Source: Proteobacteria bacterium UBA3588 (lineage in GTDB: Bacteria; Pseudomonadota; Gammaproteobacteria; Thiohalomonadales; Thiohalomonadaceae). Taken from it: 29,854 bases of DNA. Shown here one piece after another: positions 23,797-29,854 of the stretch (position 1 is its first letter; each line of letters starts with the position of its first letter). The stretch covers positions 1 to 29,854 of the forward strand of contig DFMR01000060.1 of NCBI GenBank assembly GCA_002376325.1. The letters are read 5' to 3'. The notes under the pieces are model-generated. The model did no database searches, was not told the DNA's origin, and worked only from the letters and a program-made list of their open reading frames with translations. Position numbers and translations under genes: made by a program.

Positions 23797-25404
23797 CTAT
23801 TGATACAACGCTGCCGCCAGCAACTTCTTCGTGTATGGCTGCTGTGGCTCATCGAATACATTCTCGGTCGCACCCGCTTCGATCACCCTGCCTCCGTGCA
23901 TCACGATCACGCGATGAGCGATGGCACGCACCACTTTCAAGTCATGCGAGATAAACAGGTAACTCATGCGGTGACGACGCTGTAGCTCACGCAGCAACGC
24001 TAATATCTGCTTCTGCACCGACACATCCAGTGCGCTGGTGGGCTCGTCCAGCAGAATAAGTTTCGGTTCCAATACCACAGCACGTGCGATGGCAATGCGC
24101 TGACGCTGGCCGCCGGAAAACTCATGCGGGTAACGCCCCAGCATATCGCCGTCCAGACCCACCTCTGCCATCACTTTGATAACACGCTCCCGCCGTTGTT
24201 CGCGATTGAACTGCGGAAAATGCACCATCAGCCCCTCACCGACGATCTGTTCCACGGTCATCCGCGGCGACAACGACGAATACGGGTCCTGGAATACCAC
24301 TTGTATGTCACGACGCAATCTCCGCAATGCCTTGTTGCCCATCAGGTCGAGCCGCCGTTGCTCGAAACTGATCTCGCCTTCGCAAGCCTGTAATCGCAGC
24401 AGGCACATGCCCAGCGTCGACTTACCCGACCCCGATTCTCCAACAATACCGAGCGTCTCGCCGGCGCACAGCCCGAGGTCAATGTTGTCAACGGCATCAA
24501 TCGTCCCCACGGTGCGGCGAAACACCCCGGACTTTATCGGGAACCGGCAGCTCAATCCCCGCGCTGTCAGCAGTTGCGGTTGTCCTTGCAACGCATGGCG
24601 CTCCTGTGCCGCAGGAAATGGCTCGGGTTCGCTGGCCAGAAGTTGCCGTGTATAGGGATGCTGCGGCGACGCAAACAGCGTTTCAGTGGAAGCCTGTTCC
24701 ACGATCGCGCCGCGGCGCATGACGCATACGCGATCAGCGAAGTGACGAACCAAATTCAGATCATGACTGATCAGCAATACCGCCATATCGAATTCCTGCT
24801 GCAGCGTGTTGAGCAGTTCAAGAATCTGTCGTTGAATTGTCACATCGAGGGCAGTGGTCGGCTCGTCCGCAATCAATAACTTCGGCCGGCACGCCAGCGC
24901 CATGGCGATCATCGCACGCTGCCGTTGCCCGCCCGACAACATATGCGGATAGGCATCGAGACGGCTTTCTGCATCGGCAATACCGACCCGCATCAGCAGT
25001 TCAACCGTACGCTTGCGAGCCGTCACCGCATTCAGTCCTTCGTGCAGAATCAGCGGTTCGGCAATTTGACGGCCAATACTATGCAACGGATTAAGCGCCG
25101 TCATCGGCTCCTGAAATACCATGGCGATGTCACGGCCGCGGATCCGACGCATCTGCGGTTCCGTCAGGGTAAGCAGATTATGACCGCCGAAATTGATCGC
25201 GCCGCTATAGCGGGTCAGCAGCGGATCGTGGAGCTTCAAAATGGATAGCGCGGTAACCGATTTCCCCGATCCCGACTCTCCAACCAACGCCACCTTCTCA
25301 CCCGCCGCGACCGAAAAGCCAGCCTCGTCAACCACGGTTTGCGCTCCATCCGTCGCGCCGAACGCTACCGTCAGTTGTTCGATCTTCAGAAGCTCCATCG
25401 TCAT
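23797..25404 (-). CDS. yejF: Peptide ABC transporter ATP-binding protein YejF (two fused ATPase domains)
   Basis: The 535-residue ATPase powers the Yej importer. Two nucleotide-binding domains are fused: Walker A GESGSGKS at 42-49 and 322-329; signature motifs LSGGQ (156-160) and FSGGQ (429-433); Walker B LLIADE (176-181) and LILLDE (449-454). Each half is followed by the oligopeptide-type C-terminal HPYT/QPYT element. YejF of enterics has the same tandem form. ATG at 25404 directly abuts the yejE stop (TGAATG). The operon is the last gene on this strand before convergent mltD; the 63 bases between show no clear terminator. Yej systems take up peptides, including microcin C and some antimicrobial peptides. 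Confidence 0.95.
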   Translation of the reverse strand: MTMELLKIEQLTVAFGATDGAQTVVDEAGFSVAAGEKVALVGESGSGKSVTALSILKLHDPLLTRYSGAINFGGHNLLTLTEPQMRRIRGRDIAMVFQEPMTALNPLHSIGRQIAEPLILHEGLNAVTARKRTVELLMRVGIADAESRLDAYPHMLSGGQRQRAMIAMALACRPKLLIADEPTTALDVTIQRQILELLNTLQQEFDMAVLLISHDLNLVRHFADRVCVMRRGAIVEQASTETLFASPQHPYTRQLLASEPEPFPAAQERHALQGQPQLLTARGLSCRFPIKSGVFRRTVGTIDAVDNIDLGLCAGETLGIVGESGSGKSTLGMCLLRLQACEGEISFEQRRLDLMGNKALRRLRRDIQVVFQDPYSSLSPRMTVEQIVGEGLMVHFPQFNREQRRERVIKVMAEVGLDGDMLGRYPHEFSGGQRQRIAIARAVVLEPKLILLDEPTSALDVSVQKQILALLRELQRRHRMSYLFISHDLKVVRAIAHRVIVMHGGRVIEAGATENVFDEPQQPYTKKLLAAALYQ

Positions 25405-26442
25405 TCAACCCCGGCGCGTATCAAACGCCTCGCGTAGCGCCTCACCAATAAATATCAACAGCATCAAGGTCCCCACCAACACCACAAAGGTGGAAAGGGA
25501 CAACCACCACGCCTCGATATTATTTTTTCCCTGCGCCAGCAGTTCGCCCAGGCTGGGAGTCGAAGGTGGAACGCCGAGGCCGAGGAAATCCAAACTGGTA
25601 AGTGCAACGATTGCACCACTGATGCGAAACGGCAAAAAGGTGACCACCGGAGTCATTGCATTGGGCAGCAGATGACGCCACATGATGGTGCGACTGGATA
25701 CTCCCATTGCCTGTGCCGCCCGCACATAGTCCATATTGCGGCCGCGCAGGAATTCGGCACGGACATAATAGGCCAAAGGCATCCAACCGAATAGCGACAG
25801 CAGGACCACGAGCAGCATGATGCTCGGCTGGAAGATGGAAGCGAAGATAATCAACAGGTAGAGTTCCGGCATCGAACCCCATATTTCCATGAAACGTTGT
25901 CCATACAGGTCTATCCGACCGCCAAAATAACCTTGCAGCGCTCCGGCGATTATCCCGCAGACAACGCCCACCGTCGTCAGCATCAAAGCAAAGATTACCG
26001 ACAGGCGGAAACCATAGATCAAACGCGCCAGCACGTCGCGACCACGATCGTCTGTCCCGAGCAGATCAACAGAGGAAGGCGGGGCCGGATTGGGGGCACT
26101 GGAAAAATAGTTGATGGTGTTGTAGCTGTATGGGTTCGGTGGATAGATTGCCCAATTGCGGCCTGCCGTAATCTTGTCGCGGATGTAGGGATCCAGGTAG
26201 TCTGCTTCGCTATCGAAATCACCGCCGAAAGCGGTCTCGGGATAGGTCTTCAACACCGGAAAATAGTAGTGCCCCTGGTAATACACCACTAGTGGCTTGT
26301 CGTTGGACAGTACCCCGGCAAACAGGCTGAGGCCGAATAGAATACAGAAGGTCCACAGACTGACATAACCGCGGCGATTCGACCTGAAGCGGCGCCACGC
26401 GCGCTGTTTTGCACTCAGATGTACAGGACTCGCGGCACTCAT
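25405..26442 (-). CDS. yejE: Peptide ABC transporter permease YejE
   Basis: The 345-residue inner-membrane permease belongs to the DppC/OppC class. It has an N-terminal helix (about 29-47) and then a large periplasmic insert (about 50-130, rich in Tyr/Pro/Asn) typical of YejE. The permease domain follows with five more helices. It contains LLGTDDRGRDVLARLIYG (about 127-144) before the domain and the ATPase-contact EAA loop (RAAQAMGVSSRTIMWRHLLPNA, residues about 242-263). ATG at 26442 overlaps the yejB stop by four bases (ATGA). It partners YejB in the membrane channel. Confidence 0.95.
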   Translation of the reverse strand: MSAASPVHLSAKQRAWRRFRSNRRGYVSLWTFCILFGLSLFAGVLSNDKPLVVYYQGHYYFPVLKTYPETAFGGDFDSEADYLDPYIRDKITAGRNWAIYPPNPYSYNTINYFSSAPNPAPPSSVDLLGTDDRGRDVLARLIYGFRLSVIFALMLTTVGVVCGIIAGALQGYFGGRIDLYGQRFMEIWGSMPELYLLIIFASIFQPSIMLLVVLLSLFGWMPLAYYVRAEFLRGRNMDYVRAAQAMGVSSRTIMWRHLLPNAMTPVVTFLPFRISGAIVALTSLDFLGLGVPPSTPSLGELLAQGKNNIEAWWLSLSTFVVLVGTLMLLIFIGEALREAFDTRRG

Positions 26443-27491
26443 CGATCGATGGACTCGAATTGTATGCGCGGATCGACCAGCACGTAGCAAATATCGGTTA
26501 TGAGCTGGGCCAGCAGACTGATCAACGTGAACAGATAGAGGGAGCCAAGCACGACAGGATAGTCACGGCGCATGACCGAATCATATGAAAGCAAGCCGAG
26601 ACCGTTAAGTGAAAAGATGGTTTCAATCAGCAGGCTTCCGGTGAAGAATGCGCCGATGAAAGCCGACGGGAAATTGGTTATCAACGGGATGATGGCGTTG
26701 CGAAACACATGACGATAGAGCACGGATGTCTCGCCGACGCCCTTGGCTCGCGCCGTCAACACATACTGTTTGCGGATTTCATCGAGAAAACTGTTTTTCG
26801 TGAGCATCGTCATTATGGCGAAACTGCCTACCACCGATGCGGTAATGGGCAATACCATGTGCCATAGATAGTCGATGATCTTGCCGTACCACGACAGCGA
26901 GTCCCAATTGTCCGATACCAGGCCGCGCAACGGAAAGATATCGAGAAAACTGCCGCCGCCGAACAGCACCAACAGGGTAATGCCAAGAACGAAACCCGGA
27001 ATGGCATAACCTATCAGAACAATCGTGCTGGTAGTCACGTCGAATGTGGACCCGTCGCGTACCGCCTTACGTATTCCCAGCGGAATGCAGGTAAAGTAGG
27101 TAATAAAAAATGTCCACAAACCGATACTCACCGATACCGGCAATCTCGATATGATCAGTTCCATTACCGATTGATGGTGGAAGTAACTCTGTCCGAGATC
27201 GAATGTCAGATAGTGCTTCATCATGATAAAAAAACGCTGATAGGCAGGCTTGTCAAACCCATAGAGCGCCCGTAGCTCATCAATGCGTTCCTTATCCAGG
27301 CCGGACGCGCCGCGATACAGTCCTTCGGTACCGGAGGTCACCTCGCTATGCAGCGTATTACCACGCAACTGACTGACCATCTGTTCCACCGGCCCCCCTG
27401 GAACAAACTGGGTCACGGCAAAGGTCAACAGCATGACCCCGAACAACGTCGGAATCATCAGCAACAAGCGCTTGAGAATATAGGCCGCCAT
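26439..27491 (-). CDS. yejB: Peptide ABC transporter permease YejB
   Basis: The 350-residue permease belongs to the DppB/OppB class. It begins with the family N-terminus YILKRLLLMIPTLFGVMLLTF and has a periplasmic section with QFVPGGPVEQMV. Five more helices follow, and the EAA loop TARAKGVGETSVLYRHVFRNA lies in the second half (about residues 244-264). A GLGLLSYDSVMRRDYPV-type segment near the C-terminus is typical. ATG at 27491 shares one base with the yejA stop (TAATG), which fixes the start; a longer frame to 27596 would run into yejA. It forms the channel with YejE. Confidence 0.95.
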   Translation of the reverse strand: MAAYILKRLLLMIPTLFGVMLLTFAVTQFVPGGPVEQMVSQLRGNTLHSEVTSGTEGLYRGASGLDKERIDELRALYGFDKPAYQRFFIMMKHYLTFDLGQSYFHHQSVMELIISRLPVSVSIGLWTFFITYFTCIPLGIRKAVRDGSTFDVTTSTIVLIGYAIPGFVLGITLLVLFGGGSFLDIFPLRGLVSDNWDSLSWYGKIIDYLWHMVLPITASVVGSFAIMTMLTKNSFLDEIRKQYVLTARAKGVGETSVLYRHVFRNAIIPLITNFPSAFIGAFFTGSLLIETIFSLNGLGLLSYDSVMRRDYPVVLGSLYLFTLISLLAQLITDICYVLVDPRIQFESIDR

Positions 27492-29305
27492 TATCGCCGT
27501 ACCGTTGCGCTGCTCTTCGACCACCAAGTCGCGAGCATCCACGCGGTCGGTTGATAGTAGAGAGGCAATGTTTTTGGCATACCGAAACGGTCCCAATAGG
27601 CAATGCGATGCTTGGCGATAAACCAGTTGGGTACAACATACTCGCCGTAAAGCAATACCCGGTCCAGCGCGTGAACGGCCGTCATCAGATGAGCTCGATC
27701 CCTAGCGTAGATTACCTTATTGACCAACGTGTCTACCATCGGGTTCTTGAGTCCCATCAGGTTGCGCGAACCCTCCTGGTCCGCCGCAGCCGAGGTAAAC
27801 ATGCCCTTGAGTTCATTGCCGGGAGATTGCGATTCCGGCAACACCTGAACCAGCATGTCAAAATTGAAGGTATCTGCCCGGCGTTGGTAGATGGCCGGGT
27901 CCACGACACGGTAGTTCGCTTTAATGCCGAGTATTGCGAGATCACGGGCAAAGGGCGCGACGATCCGCTCGAATGCGCTATCGGACAACATGATATCGAA
28001 AACAAACGGTTGGCCGGCAGCATTGCGCAACGCACCATTGCGGTAATGCCAGCCGGCATCCTCCAACAGCGCTTTGGCCTGCTTGAGGTTCTCACGCAGG
28101 CTATAGGGAGGCTTTGTCGTCGGCGGTGTCCATGGAACGGTGAAAAGACGTGGTGGCAGAAGCTTACGATAGGGCTCCAGCAGCTTCAATTCGGCACCGC
28201 GCGGCACTCCGCTGGAAGCCAGGTCGCTGTTGCTGAAATAGCTGTAGCAACGTTGATACTGATTGTAGAATAGTTTGCGATTGGCCCAACTGAAATCGAA
28301 AGCCAGATCGATCGCCCTGCGCACCCGCCGGTCCTGAAACAGGGAATGCCGCAAATTGAACACAAAACCCTGCATTCCTGCGTCGTTGCGATGCTTGAGT
28401 TCCGCCTTCTTGATCAAGCCCCGTTCGAACTTTGGCCCGACGTAATCGCGCGCCCACTGTTTGGAGTTATAAACAGCCATGAAATCGAAATCGCCTGCCT
28501 TGAAGCCCTCCAACGCAACTGTGCTGTCGCGGTAATATTTCACAATAATCTTGTCGAAATTATACATACCCCGGCGAACATTCAGATCACGTGCCCAGTA
28601 GTTCGGGTTGCGCACGTAGGTAATGTACTTTCCCAGCTCGTACTTGCCGACGACGTAGGGTCCACTTGCAATCGGCCGTTTCAGCGCCAATTGTCCGAAT
28701 GGCGTCTTACCGACCCAGCGACGTGAAAAGATAGGAAATTGACCGGCAATCATCGGCAACTCGGGATTGCGATGTGCAAAGTAGAACCGCACGGTGCTGC
28801 GATTCAGTGCCCGCGCCCGCAGAATGTCAGCATAATAGAAGCGGTACTGCGGATGAGCCTGCTTACTCTTGAGGGTGTTGAATGAGAACACCACATCGTC
28901 CGCCGTCACCGGCGTACCGTCGGAGAAACGGGCTTTAGGATTGATATGGAATGTAACCGACATGCCATCGTCCGCCTGCACGACGTCGTCCGCCAACAGG
29001 CCATATTGGCTGTACGGTTCGTCCATGCTAGGTTCCATCAATGATTCGAACACCAACTGCGTCAGTCTATCGTCAGCCATTCCCTTGAGGGTAAAGGGAT
29101 TGAGCGTATCAAAACTGCCGATACTGGATATGGTCACGGCCCCGCCTTTGGGTGCGACCGGATTAACGTAGTGAAAATGCTCGAACCCAGGACGATAGGC
29201 GGGCGTATACCCCAATGCCTGAGAGGGCGCGGCAGCGGCGTGACCCAACCAGCTGAACAGCAGGCTCAGATACACGATTGCCTTAAGAATTTGAGCTTTG
29301 TTCAT
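27491..29305 (-). CDS. yejA: Peptide ABC transporter periplasmic binding protein YejA
   Basis: The 604-residue solute-binding protein (SBP family 5) has an N-terminal signal peptide (about 1-26, ending GHAAAA). The mature part contains typical class elements: GGAVTISSIGSFDTLNPF, LMEPSMDEPYSQYGLLADDV, SVTFHINPKARFSDGTPVTADDVVFSF (residues about 107-133), and the C-terminal YFVPNWF-like YVVPNWFIAKHRIAYWDRFG. The longer YejA-type proteins of this family deliver peptides to the YejBEF channel. ATG at 29305 is chosen because it begins the signal peptide; another ATG at 29320 is in frame and also weak. It is the first gene of yejABEF and is divergent from the fabI remnant. The 162 bases between (29306-29467) hold no gene and no clear promoter. 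Confidence 0.94.
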   Translation of the reverse strand: MNKAQILKAIVYLSLLFSWLGHAAAAPSQALGYTPAYRPGFEHFHYVNPVAPKGGAVTISSIGSFDTLNPFTLKGMADDRLTQLVFESLMEPSMDEPYSQYGLLADDVVQADDGMSVTFHINPKARFSDGTPVTADDVVFSFNTLKSKQAHPQYRFYYADILRARALNRSTVRFYFAHRNPELPMIAGQFPIFSRRWVGKTPFGQLALKRPIASGPYVVGKYELGKYITYVRNPNYWARDLNVRRGMYNFDKIIVKYYRDSTVALEGFKAGDFDFMAVYNSKQWARDYVGPKFERGLIKKAELKHRNDAGMQGFVFNLRHSLFQDRRVRRAIDLAFDFSWANRKLFYNQYQRCYSYFSNSDLASSGVPRGAELKLLEPYRKLLPPRLFTVPWTPPTTKPPYSLRENLKQAKALLEDAGWHYRNGALRNAAGQPFVFDIMLSDSAFERIVAPFARDLAILGIKANYRVVDPAIYQRRADTFNFDMLVQVLPESQSPGNELKGMFTSAAADQEGSRNLMGLKNPMVDTLVNKVIYARDRAHLMTAVHALDRVLLYGEYVVPNWFIAKHRIAYWDRFGMPKTLPLYYQPTAWMLATWWSKSSATVRR

Positions 29306-29467
29306 AGAGGCCGACCGCATCCCGCGCGTCCAGCCGCGGCAGCTATTCTAATATCCCTATCGGTTGTATCATTAAAACGTCTTAGGCGCTGAATCCACGC
29401 AGTTCCAATCTGCTGCGATTGGCCCATAGTAGTACGAGCGCCAATCCGATAACAACAGTAGTTCGCC

Positions 29468-29776
29468 ATGAGTTGCTTGCAGGGGAAACGCGCTCTTATC
29501 GTCGGCTTGGCGAGCAATCGCTCTATCGCCTGGGTTGTTGCCGATGCCATGCGCCGCGAAGGCGCCCAGTTGGCCTTCACATGCCAAAACGAGAAACTGA
29601 AGGAGCGCGTCGCCAAGATGGCTGCCGAATCGGACTCCGATATCGTCCTGCCTTGCGATGTGGGAAGCGACTCCGAAATCGAACAGCTTTTCGCTAGTCT
29701 CGATGATTACTGGGATCATCTGAACCTAATTGCGCACGTGGTGTACTTACGCGCAGACGGGACAGCTGGACGGCAG
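29468..29776 (+). pseudogene. fabI: fabI-like enoyl-ACP reductase, frameshifted 5' fragment
   Basis: The frame encodes the N-terminal third of a FabI-type NADH-dependent enoyl-ACP reductase, the last step of fatty-acid elongation. LQGKRALIVGLASNRSIAW resembles the FabI nucleotide-binding start, and EGAQLAFTCQNEKLKERV and IVLPCDVGSDSEIEQLF follow. About 90 residues align in frame until IAH (29729-29737). The next expected residues (a short link, then FAPxDQLDGD) appear only in the +1 frame as YAQTGQLDG (29748-29774). One base therefore seems to have been gained near 29738-29747. FabI similarity then stops near 29776 at a hairpin-rich sequence. The nominal frame ends at 29815 with unrelated residues. 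The rest of the gene is absent from the window, so the copy should be non-functional, unless the shift is a sequencing error. Confidence 0.75.
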
Positions 29777-29854
29777 TTAAATGACCCCCGGCAAAGCCGG
29801 GGGCTTATGAGGTGAGCGCCTCAAAGGCGCCCGTTACACCGTGAGCCGCCTGAA
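29777..29854 (-). mobile_element. Probable right end of an IS200/IS605-type (TnpB) element, cut by window edge
   Basis: At the point where fabI similarity ends lies a perfect 8-base stem with an AAA/TTT loop (CCCCCGGC 29785-29792, GCCGGGGG 29796-29803). A second stem follows, GCGCC (29816-29820) with GGCGC (29826-29830), and it competes with an alternative TGAGG/CCTCA pairing (29808-29812 with 29819-29823). On the minus strand the only open frame ends with TAA just before the large hairpin, the layout seen at the right end of TnpB-carrying IS605-type elements. Such ends have no target duplication or inverted repeat. The other end and the transposase lie outside the window, so the family call is tentative. 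Confidence 0.5.
29805..29854 (-). CDS. Possible C-terminal end of a TnpB-like protein (partial)
   Basis: The only minus-strand frame open from the right edge encodes 15 residues (QAAHGVTGAFEALTS) and stops with TAA at 29805-29807, immediately before the GC-rich hairpin. Position and hairpin match the end of tnpB genes in IS605-type elements. The peptide itself is too short to assign. Confidence 0.3.
   Translation of the reverse strand, partial: QAAHGVTGAFEALTS

Noticed and set aside
29468..29815. Intact 115-residue protein from the fabI start
   Set aside because: Only the first 90 residues resemble FabI; the last 25 come from the wrong frame and from the hairpin-rich insertion, so it is a broken gene rather than a short reductase.

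Overview
The window is about 29.9 kb of GC-rich, densely coded DNA from a gammaproteobacterium. The best lineage clue is the block dnaQ–rnhA–yafS-type methyltransferase–gloB–mltD (19272–23733), an arrangement also found in enterics. The yejABEF operon and nhaD fit the same assignment. I cannot name a genus from sequence alone.

Region 1 (1–12259, all minus strand) is one long chemosensory operon, transcribed right to left. The order is HD-GYP response regulator, CheW, CheR-TPR, CheW, soluble globin-coupled methyl-accepting protein, hybrid CheA with a receiver, CheB, a 35-codon small ORF, a stand-alone receiver, CheC, PAS-GGDEF diguanylate cyclase, and a NIT-domain chemoreceptor that runs off the left edge. 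Most junctions overlap by a few bases or are separated by a few bases. The core resembles the Wsp type of chemosensory pathway, which controls cyclic di-GMP rather than flagella. Here the receptor next to CheA carries a haem-globin sensor with the key Tyr and His. A c-di-GMP synthase and a predicted c-di-GMP phosphodiesterase are in the same transcript, and a CheC phosphatase and a free receiver have been added. No flagellar gene, cheZ or cheD is present. The inference is a pathway that couples oxygen or redox state, and perhaps nitrate, to c-di-GMP level.

Region 2 (12260–16018) is a divergent, plus-strand cassette: a MarR-family repressor, an EmrA-like membrane fusion protein, an EmrB-like 14-helix MFS exporter, and a universal stress protein. 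A clear sigma70-type promoter in front of marR is overlapped by strong inverted repeats.

Region 3 (16140–17544, minus) is a separate two-gene unit, cheW then cheV. Upstream, in the opposite direction, is nhaD (17798–19240). The nhaD promoter region carries inverted repeats built from the same TTAG/CTAA half-sites as the marR operator, which suggests a shared regulator.

Region 4 (19272–23733) holds housekeeping genes: dnaQ, rnhA and a methyltransferase on the minus strand, with gloB and mltD on the plus strand.

Region 5 (23797–29305, minus) is a complete yejABEF peptide ABC importer operon.

Region 6 (29468–29854) is the 5' third of a fabI-like enoyl-ACP reductase gene. It carries an apparent +1 frameshift and is cut off by a hairpin-rich sequence that looks like the right end of an IS200/IS605-type (TnpB) element continuing past the window.
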